Under the pieces are notes generated by a model. It searched no databases, had not been told where the DNA came from, and saw only the letters and a program-made list of their open reading frames with translations. A DNA stretch of 64,000 nucleotides from Winogradskyella sp. KYW1333 (GTDB lineage: Bacteria; Bacteroidota; Bacteroidia; Flavobacteriales; Flavobacteriaceae), in NCBI RefSeq assembly GCF_003335675.1, contig NZ_QPHL01000017.1, positions 434,001-498,000 on the forward strand, in the 5' to 3' direction. Both the position numbers and the translations under genes were made by a program. Below are positions 1 through 8,064 of this stretch, in pieces; position 1 is the first letter of the stretch, and each line of letters begins with the position of its first letter.

Positions 1-1
1 A

Positions 2-367
2 AAGCCTATTAAACCAAAAGTGTTAGTTAGTAAAGTTAAAGCACTACTTAGACGCCTCAAGGAATCTGATAGTTCTGCTGATAGCATTGTAAAAATTGGT
101 GATCTTATTATTTATAAGGATGAATATAAAATCACCAAAAAGGGCGAAGAAATTACTTTACCTAGAAAAGAGTTTGAATTGTTATCTTTGTTAGTGAACA
201 AGCCTGGGAAAGTATTTAAACGCGACGAGATTTTAGATAAAGTATGGGGCAATGAAGTTGTTGTTGGTGGACGAACAATAGACGTACACATTAGAAAACT
301 CCGTGAAAAAATTGGCGATAAGTCTTTCAAAACCGTGAAAGGTGTTGGTTACAAGTTTGTTGACTAA
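2..367 (+). CDS. OmpR/PhoB-type response regulator (3' part only)
   Basis: This is the C-terminal part of a two-component transcription regulator; the gene runs in from the left edge. The first visible residues (KPIKPKVLVSKVKALLRR) are the end of a receiver domain and linker. They are followed by a winged-helix DNA-binding domain with the usual pattern: FELLSLL, the recognition-helix region around RTIDVHIRKLREKIG, and the wing ending in GVGYKF. The phosphoacceptor aspartate lies outside the window. Its stop codon TAA shares one base with the ATG of the next gene, a histidine kinase, so the two are co-transcribed partners. The family is certain, but the specific regulon cannot be told. A PhoB-like role is possible and unproven. 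Confidence 0.93.
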   Translation, partial: KPIKPKVLVSKVKALLRRLKESDSSADSIVKIGDLIIYKDEYKITKKGEEITLPRKEFELLSLLVNKPGKVFKRDEILDKVWGNEVVVGGRTIDVHIRKLREKIGDKSFKTVKGVGYKFVD

Positions 368-1410
368 TGCAAGAAAGTAATTTTAAGAAAACCTATAAGT
401 TCGCTACAATAACATCGTTATATGTAACGCTATTTGCAACACTCCTTGTGAGTGTTTTTTTATGGTATTACCATAATTTTAATTGGCAGGTGATCTTCTT
501 TGCACCTCTATGCTATGTCATTTGTTTTTTTGTTATTCAGTATAGAGTTGAACGCTTTATTTACAGAAGGGTTAAGAAAATCTATGATGATTTAACGCTT
601 TTAGAAGCGGCATCCTTAAGACAACAGCCTATAACTACTGATATGGGAACACTTACCAAAGAAATTGATAAGTACGCTCGAGATAAAAAATTAGAAATTG
701 AAACGCTTAAGGTCAGGGAAGAATATCGAAAGGAATATATGGGTAATATTTCCCATGAAATGAAAACACCATTGTTCACAGTTCAGGGCTATATCTTAAC
801 CTTATTAGATGGTGCCATGGGTGATGAGAAACTCAGAACAAAATATTTAAACAGAGCAAGCAAAGGTGTTGAGCGATTAATTTATATAATTAAAGATTTG
901 GATATGATTACTAAATTAGAAGTTGGTGATCTTAGTCTAAACAAGGAAAATTTTGACATTGTAGAATTGGTAAAGGGAGTTTTTGACTTGTTTGAAATGA
1001 AGGCTTCAAAAAGGAAAATTACCCTAACTTTTGATATGGATTATAACCAGCCAATCATGGTTTATGCAGATCGAGAAAGGATTCAGCAAGTGCTAACAAA
1101 TTTGATTGTAAACTCTATAAAATATGGTAATGAAAAGGGTACCACTGAAGTCAGTATAGAAAACCTAATAAAAAATAAGGTAATAGTAAGAGTGACGGAT
1201 AATGGAGAAGGAATCGATGAAAAAGATCTTTCAAGGCTTTTTGAACGATTTTATAGAGTTGATAAAAGCGGTTCAAGAAATGAAGGTGGTTCTGGTTTAG
1301 GGCTTTCGATCGTGAAACATATTATTGAGGCACATGAAGAAAAAATCTATGTTGAAAGCCAAGCTGAAGTAGGTAGTGAGTTTTCTTTTACCCTAGAAAA
1401 GGCTGAATAG
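367..1410 (+). CDS. Membrane sensor histidine kinase, PhoR-like
   Basis: This is an inner-membrane sensor kinase of 347 residues. Two closely spaced hydrophobic segments (about residues 14-34 and 37-55) leave almost no periplasmic loop, so sensing is probably within the membrane or through a partner. A HisKA domain follows, with the phospho-histidine in GNISHEMKTPL (His130). Then come an N box (NLIVNSIKYGNE), a G1 box (VTDNGEGID) and a G2 box (GGSGLGLSIVKHI). It overlaps the response regulator upstream by one base and is its likely partner. Its 3' end overlaps the convergent glycosyltransferase gene by 18 bases. The fold resembles PhoR-type kinases of Bacteroidota, but the signal is unknown. 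Confidence 0.93.
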   Translation: MQESNFKKTYKFATITSLYVTLFATLLVSVFLWYYHNFNWQVIFFAPLCYVICFFVIQYRVERFIYRRVKKIYDDLTLLEAASLRQQPITTDMGTLTKEIDKYARDKKLEIETLKVREEYRKEYMGNISHEMKTPLFTVQGYILTLLDGAMGDEKLRTKYLNRASKGVERLIYIIKDLDMITKLEVGDLSLNKENFDIVELVKGVFDLFEMKASKRKITLTFDMDYNQPIMVYADRERIQQVLTNLIVNSIKYGNEKGTTEVSIENLIKNKVIVRVTDNGEGIDEKDLSRLFERFYRVDKSGSRNEGGSGLGLSIVKHIIEAHEEKIYVESQAEVGSEFSFTLEKAE

Positions 1411-2451
1411 GTTTTCAAAATCTACTTGAAAAGGATTTGATTTAAAACCTGAATAATCTTCAATATTGTTTAGCATTTCTATTTTAAAATCATCTTGACT
1501 ACAACATGGTATAATTTTGAGTTCATTCAACCTATTTGCTAAGTACTCTTGTTCAAATTGACCTGGTGTTGGAATAAAAAAGGCTTTCTTTTCTAGTTTC
1601 GCTAAATCCATTATAGTTGTATAACCAGACCTGCTCAAAACAATTTCACTTTTATTAATGGCTTCTTCTAATTCGCCACTTGTCATATAATTGTAAATAG
1701 TTATGTTGTTATTATTCTGTTTCTTCTGAGTTGTTTCAATTAATCCTTTCACAAACAATACTGAACCATTAAAATATTCAAGTTCATTAAGGAGTTTCTG
1801 TTCTAAAAATGTGCGCTGAGGTTCAGGTCCTGATAGTAGAACTAACAGATCATATTTTATTTCCGAATTATGTTTTTGAAATCGACTTAGTGGACCTATG
1901 TATTTAGTTTTTGTGGATTTTACATTGTCTTGCCCTAAATCCCCACTTAGATTATGTTCTCCTTTGTGGTCTGGCACCCAACATTCATCAAATTTTGAAA
2001 TTATTTTTTGATGTAATTTGGTGCTTAACCAAGTGGTATTGCCACTTAGTACTTTTAATTGGTGCGTAATGAAAACAGAGGGAATGGCTTTATGCCTTAC
2101 CCCAAATCTGTTATCCGAGATAATCCCAGATATAGTTTCTCTTTCTACAATGCTTTTGACGGCCTTTTTCTCTTTTTTAATAGTCTTTATAAGATGAGGA
2201 GAATCCTTAATTAATTTCGCTCTGAAGTTGCTACCTTTATTAGGGTAATTTATGTTGTATGATGGTAACTCAATAGACCTTAGACTCGGAAATTCCTTTT
2301 TCAATAAGGCTAATGCATTACCATCGCTTGCAATAACAGGGTCAAAATATAGGGTTTTAAGCGCATTGATTATTGGGATACATCTTGTGGCGTGTCCTAA
2401 ACCCCAATTTAGAGGTGCTACTAATATTTTTTTCTTGCCACTATTTTCCAA
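1393..2451 (-). CDS. Glycosyltransferase of the MurG/UGT-like GT-B type
   Basis: This is a predicted cytosolic glycosyltransferase of 352 residues. The N-terminal half has the GT-B pattern ILVAPLNWGLGHATRCIPII, in which a Gly-rich loop and HATR resemble MurG and MGDG-synthase type enzymes. The C-terminal half has a donor-site-like stretch, SEIVLSRSGYTTIMDLA, followed by PTPGQFEQEYLANRL. These match a Bacteroidota family usually annotated only as glycosyltransferase. Donor and acceptor are not known. It stands alone on the minus strand, convergent with the kinase, with an 18-base coding overlap at the 3' ends. Start ATG is at 2451; about 90 bases separate it from the divergent trmB. Confidence 0.8.
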   Translation of the reverse strand: MENSGKKKILVAPLNWGLGHATRCIPIINALKTLYFDPVIASDGNALALLKKEFPSLRSIELPSYNINYPNKGSNFRAKLIKDSPHLIKTIKKEKKAVKSIVERETISGIISDNRFGVRHKAIPSVFITHQLKVLSGNTTWLSTKLHQKIISKFDECWVPDHKGEHNLSGDLGQDNVKSTKTKYIGPLSRFQKHNSEIKYDLLVLLSGPEPQRTFLEQKLLNELEYFNGSVLFVKGLIETTQKKQNNNNITIYNYMTSGELEEAINKSEIVLSRSGYTTIMDLAKLEKKAFFIPTPGQFEQEYLANRLNELKIIPCCSQDDFKIEMLNNIEDYSGFKSNPFQVDFENLFSLF

Positions 2452-2543
2452 AAAGTAACTAGGAGTTTAAATTTTGAAAACAAAGATAAAGCTAAATTGT
2501 TTCCTTAATTTTACGCCATTATTAAACTAGTGCATAAAAAAAA

Positions 2544-3218
2544 GTGGGTAGTAAAAATAAGCTAAAACGATTCAAAGAAAATGAGACATTTCATAATGTC
2601 TATCAGCCAACACGTGAAGAACTTTTGAACAACTCTTATGATAAGAAAGGCCATTGGCGTGAGAAAGTATTTAATAATAATAATCCAATTGTATTAGAAT
2701 TAGGATGTGGCAAAGGTGAGTATACTGTAAGCTTGGCTGAGCGTAATCCAAATATAAACTATATTGGTATAGATATTAAAGGTGCAAGATTTTGGCGTGG
2801 TGCCAAAACTGCAATAGAAGAAAACTTATATAATGTCGCTTTTATAAGAACCCAAATAGAATTGGTTGAATATGTATTTGGAGAAAATGAGGTTGATGAA
2901 ATTTGGATAACTTTCCCTGATCCACAGATAAAATATAAGCGTACAAAGCATAGAATGACCAATTTGGCTTTTATTGAGCGTTATAGAAAAATTTTAAAAG
3001 CAAATGGAATAATGCATTTAAAAACAGATAGTGAATTTATGCATGGTTATACACTTGGGTTGTTGCATGGTGTTGGTTATGAAGTGATTTATGCGAACCA
3101 TAATGTTTACAAACTCGAGGGAAGCTCAAAAGAAGTAACCGATATTCAGACGTTTTATGAAAGTCAGTATTTAGAGCAAGACAAAGCAATTACGTATATT
3201 AGATTCAAAATCAACTAG
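2544..3218 (+). CDS. trmB: tRNA (guanine-N7-)-methyltransferase
   Basis: This enzyme makes m7G at position 46 of the tRNA variable loop using S-adenosylmethionine. The 224-residue protein has the SAM-binding motif LELGCGKGEYTVSLAERNP and the family signature ITFPDPQIKYKRTKHRMTN. The start is GTG (2544), chosen because MGSKNKLKRFKENE is the usual N terminus of flavobacterial TrmB and no in-frame ATG lies nearby. It heads a same-strand run with the LysE-type gene, which starts 4 bases after its stop. Confidence 0.95.
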   Translation: MGSKNKLKRFKENETFHNVYQPTREELLNNSYDKKGHWREKVFNNNNPIVLELGCGKGEYTVSLAERNPNINYIGIDIKGARFWRGAKTAIEENLYNVAFIRTQIELVEYVFGENEVDEIWITFPDPQIKYKRTKHRMTNLAFIERYRKILKANGIMHLKTDSEFMHGYTLGLLHGVGYEVIYANHNVYKLEGSSKEVTDIQTFYESQYLEQDKAITYIRFKIN

Positions 3219-3221
3219 GGT

Positions 3222-3851
3222 TTGAGCATTACAGTAATTTTCTTTCTTGGACTATTTGTTGCGCTTCTTGGCGTTATACCTCCTGGATTACTTAATATGA
3301 CAGCGGCTAGAATTAGCCTTAAAGAAGGTCCTGGAAGAGGCATTACATTTTCATCTGGCGTATGTCTTATTGTATTTGTTCAAACTTATATAGCAGCAAT
3401 ATTTGCTAGATACCTTTCTAACAGATCTGATATTGTTGAAATTCTCCAACGGGTAGCTTTTGTAATTTTTGTATTGATTACTATATATTTTTTAATCATT
3501 GCTAAAAGTCAAAAGGAGCAAAAACTAAATCCTGATATTAAAAGTAAGCAGAGCCGTTTTTTTCATGGTATGTTTTTGTCTTCATTAAATGTTTTCCCAA
3601 TTCCATATCAAGCTTATATGACTATAACCTTAGCTTCTTTTGGTGTTATGGATTTTGAAAGATTGAGTATAATTACCTATGTAACTGGAGCAGCAATGGG
3701 TACTTTTGTGATGCTGTATTTCTATATTTTCTTTTTTGAAAAAATAAAAGACAAAAAGATTACGTCACAGAAAAGTATGAATTATAGTATTGGTATTATT
3801 ACAGGTCTTGTAGCACTGATTACTTTTATAAATATATTAAGAGAACTCTAA
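3222..3851 (+). CDS. LysE/RhtB-family exporter-like membrane protein
   Basis: This 209-residue integral inner-membrane protein has about six hydrophobic segments. Its N-terminal part (FLGLFVALLGVIPPGLLNMTAAR, read in pieces) carries the PPG...N pattern of LysE-type amino-acid or metabolite exporters. The start is TTG at 3222, 4 bases after the trmB stop; the first ATG would cut off the first membrane segment. The stop TAA overlaps the ATG of the next gene by one base, indicating an operon. The substrate is unknown. Confidence 0.8.
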   Translation: MSITVIFFLGLFVALLGVIPPGLLNMTAARISLKEGPGRGITFSSGVCLIVFVQTYIAAIFARYLSNRSDIVEILQRVAFVIFVLITIYFLIIAKSQKEQKLNPDIKSKQSRFFHGMFLSSLNVFPIPYQAYMTITLASFGVMDFERLSIITYVTGAAMGTFVMLYFYIFFFEKIKDKKITSQKSMNYSIGIITGLVALITFINILREL

Positions 3852-4183
3852 TGAAACCTGAAACACTCGGTTTTTTTGAGAAAGTTTATGATGTGGTAAG
3901 ACTGATTCCATATGGTAAGGTTACTAGTTATGGTGCTATTGCAAAGTATCTTGGAGCAACAAAAAGCGCTAGAATAGTTGGTTATGCTATGAATGCTTCA
4001 CACACTAAGGATGTACCAGCGTACAGAGTGGTTAATCGCAAAGGATTATTAACAGGTAAACATCACTTTGAAGGGACGAATTTAATGCAACAATTGCTCG
4101 AAAATGAAGGTATTGTTGTCATTGATAATCAAATTCAGAATTTTGAAGAAATCTATTGGGATCCTTCCAAGGAACTTCCCTGA
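3851..4183 (+). CDS. Alkyltransferase-like (ATL) DNA-binding protein, no catalytic Cys
   Basis: This 110-residue protein is the DNA-binding domain of O6-alkylguanine-DNA alkyltransferase (MGMT/Ogt) on its own. It shows the helix-turn-helix part GKVTSYGAIAKYLG and the arginine-finger region SARIVGYAMNA (Arg41). At the active-site motif, where MGMT has PCHRV, it reads PAYRV, so Ala57 stands where the alkyl-accepting Cys would be. It is therefore an alkyltransferase-like protein, a class known to bind O6-alkylguanine, flip it out and hand the lesion to nucleotide-excision repair, not a suicide repair enzyme. It overlaps the LysE-type gene by one base. The operon assignment is positional only. 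Confidence 0.88.
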   Translation: MKPETLGFFEKVYDVVRLIPYGKVTSYGAIAKYLGATKSARIVGYAMNASHTKDVPAYRVVNRKGLLTGKHHFEGTNLMQQLLENEGIVVIDNQIQNFEEIYWDPSKELP

Positions 4184-4289
4184 TATACTGTATATTATAA
4201 AATCAAATTCAACTATTATCCAATTCAATTTTGGAGCTTCAGAATATGAACTTTTAGCAGTATCTTTGCATTTAGAATTAATCTAGATA

Positions 4290-5432
4290 ATGGTAAAACT
4301 AAACAAACAAGATATACTCAATGCACTTAAAACCATTACAGCTCCTGGTGAGGGTGAGAATATGGTTGATAGTGGTGCGGTAACAAACGTAGTTACATTT
4401 GCAGATGAGGTAATAGTTGATATAACGATTAAAAACCCAAGTCTTCAGGCAAAGAAAAAAACTGAGGTTGAGATTCTACAGACCATTCATAGAGAGGTTT
4501 ATGAAAAAGCCAAAATAAAAGTTAATGTTAAGGTAGATGCGCGAGTGCAAGCGGCTGTAAACGAAATAAAAGGTAAACCAATTCCAGGCATACAAAACAT
4601 CGTTGCCGTAGCTTCTGGTAAAGGTGGTGTTGGTAAATCTACGGTTACCGCAAACCTTGCTGTCACTTTAGTAAAAATGGGATTTAAAGTAGGTGTGTTA
4701 GATGCTGACATTTATGGTCCATCAATTCCTATAATGTTCGATGTGGCTTCAGAACGTCCAATATCAGTAACTGTAGGTGGTAAGTCAAAGATGAAACCAA
4801 TTGAAAATCATGGTGTAAAGGTGCTTTCTATAGGATTTTTTACTAAACCAGATCAAGCAGTTATCTGGAGAGGACCAATGGCTTCAAAAGCATTAAATCA
4901 AATGATTTTTGACGCTGCTTGGGGACAACTTGATTTTTTACTTATAGATTTACCTCCAGGTACTGGTGATATTCATTTAAGTATAATGCAAGCACTGCCC
5001 ATTACTGGATCTGTAGTAGTGAGTACACCACAGAATGTTGCACTTGCAGATGCAAAAAAAGGTGTGGCAATGTTTCAACAAGAAAATATTAATGTACCGG
5101 TTTTAGGAATTATAGAAAATATGGCCTACTTCACTCCAGAAGAACTACCAGAGAATAAATATTATATATTTGGTAAGGAAGGCGCAAAATATTTGGCAGA
5201 GGACCTAAGTGTACCGTTTTTGGGGGAAGTTCCAATTGTGCAAAGTATTCGTGAGGCTGGTGACTTAGGAAGGCCAGCAGCATTACAAACAGCAACGCCA
5301 ATTGAAAAGGCATTTGAGGCCATTACTCGTGAAATAGTACAGCAGTTAGTACATAGAAATGAGGATTTGCCAGCAACTGAAGCAATTAAGATTACAACTA
5401 TGGCAGGATGTTCTGCTGTTAAAAAGAAATAA
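4290..5432 (+). CDS. mrp: Mrp/ApbC-type Fe-S cluster carrier ATPase
   Basis: This cytosolic P-loop ATPase is involved in iron-sulfur cluster loading. The 380 residues comprise an N-terminal DUF59/MIP18-like domain (about 1-85) and an ATPase domain. The ATPase domain has a deviant Walker A motif, ASGKGGVGKSTVTANLA, then DADIYGPSIP and IDLPPGTGDIHL. The CxxC pair of E. coli-type Mrp proteins is not present: the region reads ENMAYFTPEELPENKYYIFG. A single Cys lies near the C terminus (AGCSAVKKK). It ends exactly one base before the ATG of the nfuA-like gene, so the two are transcriptionally and probably functionally coupled. About 105 bases with no convincing gene separate it from the ATL gene. 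Confidence 0.93.
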   Translation: MVKLNKQDILNALKTITAPGEGENMVDSGAVTNVVTFADEVIVDITIKNPSLQAKKKTEVEILQTIHREVYEKAKIKVNVKVDARVQAAVNEIKGKPIPGIQNIVAVASGKGGVGKSTVTANLAVTLVKMGFKVGVLDADIYGPSIPIMFDVASERPISVTVGGKSKMKPIENHGVKVLSIGFFTKPDQAVIWRGPMASKALNQMIFDAAWGQLDFLLIDLPPGTGDIHLSIMQALPITGSVVVSTPQNVALADAKKGVAMFQQENINVPVLGIIENMAYFTPEELPENKYYIFGKEGAKYLAEDLSVPFLGEVPIVQSIREAGDLGRPAALQTATPIEKAFEAITREIVQQLVHRNEDLPATEAIKITTMAGCSAVKKK

Positions 5433-5672
5433 ATGAACTCAGAAGAATTAAAATTAAATGTTGAAAAAGCGTTAGAGGAAATTCGCCCTTTTTTACAGAG
5501 TGATGGAGGAGACATCAATTTATTGTCAATAGATGATGAGAAGTTGGTTAAGGTGCAGCTTGTTGGAGCCTGTACATCTTGTAGTGTCAATCAGATGACA
5601 TTAAAATCTGGCGTAGAAATGACCATTAAAAAGTACGCGCCACAAATAGAACGAGTGATTAATGTTGAATAG
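5433..5672 (+). CDS. NifU C-terminal-domain (NfuA-like) Fe-S scaffold
   Basis: This 79-residue stand-alone NifU C-terminal domain has the cluster-binding CxxC in GACTSCSVNQMTLKSGVE, plus the SDGGDI stretch typical of the family. Such small scaffolds hold a bridging 4Fe-4S cluster and deliver it to apoproteins. It abuts mrp with no spacer (stop TAA then ATG), which supports a joint role with Mrp in cluster transfer. The gap of about 60 bases to the reductase gene is short enough for one operon. Confidence 0.93.
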   Translation: MNSEELKLNVEKALEEIRPFLQSDGGDINLLSIDDEKLVKVQLVGACTSCSVNQMTLKSGVEMTIKKYAPQIERVINVE

Positions 5673-5735
5673 TAATGTGTTTATCATCACATTAATGATA
5701 TTGCAATAATTTGTGTTGCTTCCATTTTTAAATTC

Positions 5736-6797
5736 ATGATTACAACTGATATACTTATTATAGGAGCAGGCCCCACAGGTTTATTCACTGTTTTTGAGGC
5801 CGGATTATTAAAATTAAAGTGCCATCTAATTGACGCTTTACCTCAACCAGGTGGCCAATGCTCTGAAATTTATCCTAAAAAACCGATTTATGATATTCCT
5901 GCCTATCCAGAGATTCTGGCTGGAGATTTAACTGCTAAACTTCTTGAGCAGTGTAAACAATTTGAACCTGGTTTTACACTTGGCGAACGAGCGGACACCA
6001 TAGAAAAACAAGAGGACGGTTCATTTATTGTAACTACAAATAAAGGCACAAAACATAAAGCACCTGTGGTAGCAATTGCAAGTGGATTAGGAAGTTTTGA
6101 ACCTCGTAAGCCTTTAATCAATAACATCACTGATTTTGAAGAAAAAGGCGTAGATTATATGATTAAAGAACCAGAAGTGTATCGCAATAAAAAAGTGGTT
6201 ATTGCTGGTGGCGGTGATTCAGCATTAGACTGGTGTATCTTTTTAAGTGATATTGCATCAGAGGTTACCCTTATACATCGACGCAACGAGTTTCGAGGTC
6301 ACTTAGATTCAGTAGAAAAAGTGCAGGAACTAAAGAATGCAGGAAAGATAAATTTAATAACACCTGCTGAAGTAATCGGTATTGTTGGTGATGAAAAAGT
6401 AAATGCAGTAGTTGTAAAACAAGCACAACATAATGAAAAAGAAATTGAAATAGAATGTGATCATTTCGTGCCACTCTTTGGTTTGTCTCCAAAACTTGGA
6501 CCCATTGCAAATTGGGGACTCGAGATAGAGAAGAATGCTATTAAAGTGAATAATGCTTTAGATTACCAAACGAATATTCCAGGAATTTTTGCTATTGGAG
6601 ACGGTAATACCTATCCAGGAAAGTTAAAACTAATTCTTTGTGGTTTTCATGAAGCTACTTTAATGTGTCAAGCGGCATTTCAAATTATTAATCCAGGTAA
6701 GAAAAATGTATTAAAATATACTACAGTTACTGGCATAGATGGATTTGATGGCACTAGAAAAGAGGCGCCTAAGGCTGTGGTAAAAGCAATTGATTAG
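5736..6797 (+). CDS. Thioredoxin-reductase-like ferredoxin--NADP+ reductase
   Basis: This 353-residue flavoprotein is of the YumC/bacterial TrxR-like FNR type. It shows an FAD-binding motif IIGAGPTGLFTVFEAG, the conserved LPQPGGQCSEIYPKKPIYDIPA region, an NADPH-binding motif VVIAGGGDSALDWC and the C-terminal FAD motif FAIGDGNTYPGKLK. It lacks the redox CxxC disulfide of true thioredoxin reductases in the NADPH domain (ALDWC has only one Cys), so ferredoxin reduction is the better call. The next gene, overlapping by one base, is a 2Fe-2S ferredoxin and its likely partner. Together they could supply electrons for cluster assembly. Confidence 0.92.
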   Translation: MITTDILIIGAGPTGLFTVFEAGLLKLKCHLIDALPQPGGQCSEIYPKKPIYDIPAYPEILAGDLTAKLLEQCKQFEPGFTLGERADTIEKQEDGSFIVTTNKGTKHKAPVVAIASGLGSFEPRKPLINNITDFEEKGVDYMIKEPEVYRNKKVVIAGGGDSALDWCIFLSDIASEVTLIHRRNEFRGHLDSVEKVQELKNAGKINLITPAEVIGIVGDEKVNAVVVKQAQHNEKEIEIECDHFVPLFGLSPKLGPIANWGLEIEKNAIKVNNALDYQTNIPGIFAIGDGNTYPGKLKLILCGFHEATLMCQAAFQIINPGKKNVLKYTTVTGIDGFDGTRKEAPKAVVKAID

Positions 6798-7132
6798 TGA
6801 ATCAGCAAGATGTAAAAATAACGATTATTGATCGTGATGGTGAAACCCATAGTATAGCTGCTCCAACTGATATGGCCATGAATCTTATGGAAGTCGTTCG
6901 GTCATATGAACTTGCACCTGAGGGTACAATTGGCGTATGCGGTGGTATGGTAATGTGTGCTTCTTGTCAATGTTATGTTTTAAGTGATACGAACTTACCA
7001 GAAATGACTGATGATGAAGAAGCAATGTTATCTGAAGCTTTTTATGTAAAAGAGAATAGCAGATTGGGATGTCAAATACCAATAACTCCAGAAACTGAAG
7101 GTTTGGAGGTAGAGCTGGCTCCTGAATCTTAG
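6797..7132 (+). CDS. 2Fe-2S ferredoxin (adrenodoxin/Isc type)
   Basis: This 111-residue soluble electron carrier has a cluster ligand pattern in GVCGGMVMCASCQCYVL and LGCQIPIT: Cys-x5-Cys-x2-Cys and a distal Cys, as in adrenodoxin/Isc-type ferredoxins. The start is GTG, overlapping the reductase stop TAG by one base. Its position after mrp, the nfuA-like gene and the FNR gene suggests that it carries electrons for Fe-S biogenesis; that role is inferred from context only. Confidence 0.93.
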   Translation: MNQQDVKITIIDRDGETHSIAAPTDMAMNLMEVVRSYELAPEGTIGVCGGMVMCASCQCYVLSDTNLPEMTDDEEAMLSEAFYVKENSRLGCQIPITPETEGLEVELAPES

Positions 7133-7292
7133 AGCATTTAATTTATCATTCAGTTGATAAAAGATTAGAGGAGTTGGGCCTTCTAATAATACCCTTATAA
7201 TTTTTAATGTACCATCATCTGCTGTAAAACTTTGCCATTTTATAAGCTTTACTTAATCTACGTTTTGAAGATATAAATCGAATTTAAGCAAT

Positions 7293-7982
7293 TTATTCCA
7301 TTAGTATTTCATATGCTAAGGGAAGTAATTGAGTAACTAATTGAGAATAGGCAAATCCAGAAGGGTGCAAATTGTCTGGTGCTATGAGTTCAGGATTTGT
7401 TAAACCTTCAAAAATTAGATTTTGAGCATCAACTAAGTTGTAGCTGTTTTCATTACAGAAATTCTCGATATATGTGTTGTAAATTGTTAATTCATCTGTA
7501 ATAGTTGATCCTCCAAATACTTGACCAAAACCTGTATTGGCATAATCGGGAATTGATATTATAATTACATTTTCTTTTTCGCCTTTGGCTAGTTCTGTAG
7601 CCTTATTTACTAGCTCTGGGAAATCTTCTTCGAACCAAGTGAATGGTCTGTTTTGAAATTGATTGTTGACTCCAATTAATAGTGTTACCAAGTCATGGTC
7701 ATTTGAGTGGTTATCCTCATTTATTGCACTTATCAAATTTGAAGTATTCCATCCAGTTTCAGCAATTACCTTAAGGTTAAAAGTGTCTTGCACATTAAAC
7801 TTTGTAACTAAACTATCTTTTAATTGCACTGGGTATCCGCATGTATCACATACGCCTTGGCCTTTTGTGTAGCTATCTCCTAAGGACAGAATTTTAAATG
7901 ATTTGGGTATAATAGAATCATTATCGTCTGAATTACAGCTAAATGAGCAAATAAATATGATCAGTAGATATACCCTTTTCAT
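7293..7982 (-). CDS. SGNH/GDSL-family hydrolase lipoprotein
   Basis: This 229-residue exported esterase-like protein starts with a lipoprotein signal peptide (MKRVYLLIIFICSFSCNS, lipobox Cys16). It then shows SGNH block I SLGDSYTKG with the nucleophile Ser, a block III-like GVNNQ, and block V DNLHPSGFAYSQL with the catalytic Asp and His. A CDTCG pair close to block I may form a disulfide. It probably acts in the periplasm or on the outer membrane on an ester of lipid or sugar; the substrate is unknown. It is monocistronic on the minus strand, with about 160 bases of non-coding sequence downstream. Confidence 0.88.
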   Translation of the reverse strand: MKRVYLLIIFICSFSCNSDDNDSIIPKSFKILSLGDSYTKGQGVCDTCGYPVQLKDSLVTKFNVQDTFNLKVIAETGWNTSNLISAINEDNHSNDHDLVTLLIGVNNQFQNRPFTWFEEDFPELVNKATELAKGEKENVIIISIPDYANTGFGQVFGGSTITDELTIYNTYIENFCNENSYNLVDAQNLIFEGLTNPELIAPDNLHPSGFAYSQLVTQLLPLAYEILME

Positions 7983-8014
7983 ACTTGTAAAGATACAACA
8001 AACTCAAACCAAAC

Positions 8015-8037
8015 ATGCCTCAATAGAGTGAAGGCAT
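8015..8037 (-). terminator. Hairpin downstream of gcdH
   Basis: A 6-bp inverted repeat (ATGCCT / AGGCAT, loop 11) lies about 30 bases beyond the gcdH stop codon. It is T-rich on the plus strand and weakly so on the minus strand. It is a plausible but weak terminator. Confidence 0.4.
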
Positions 8038-8064
8038 TTTCTATTTTTATTGACTGCTTGCTCT

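Noticed and set aside
4104..4286. 60-codon plus-strand frame between the ATL gene and mrp
   Set aside because: It begins inside the ATL gene in another frame and has no recognisable features.
5162..5590. 142-codon minus-strand open frame over mrp and the NfuA-like gene
   Set aside because: It is antisense to two clearly identified genes and has low-complexity Ser/Thr/Cys composition typical of a shadow frame.
7133..7252. Minus-strand open frame of about 40 codons (LKIIRVLLEGPTPLIFYQLN) between the ferredoxin and SGNH hydrolase genes
   Set aside because: It looks coding-like, but has no start codon, is bounded by a stop at 7253 and runs into antisense of the ferredoxin gene. At most a relic of an unknown gene, so not annotated.
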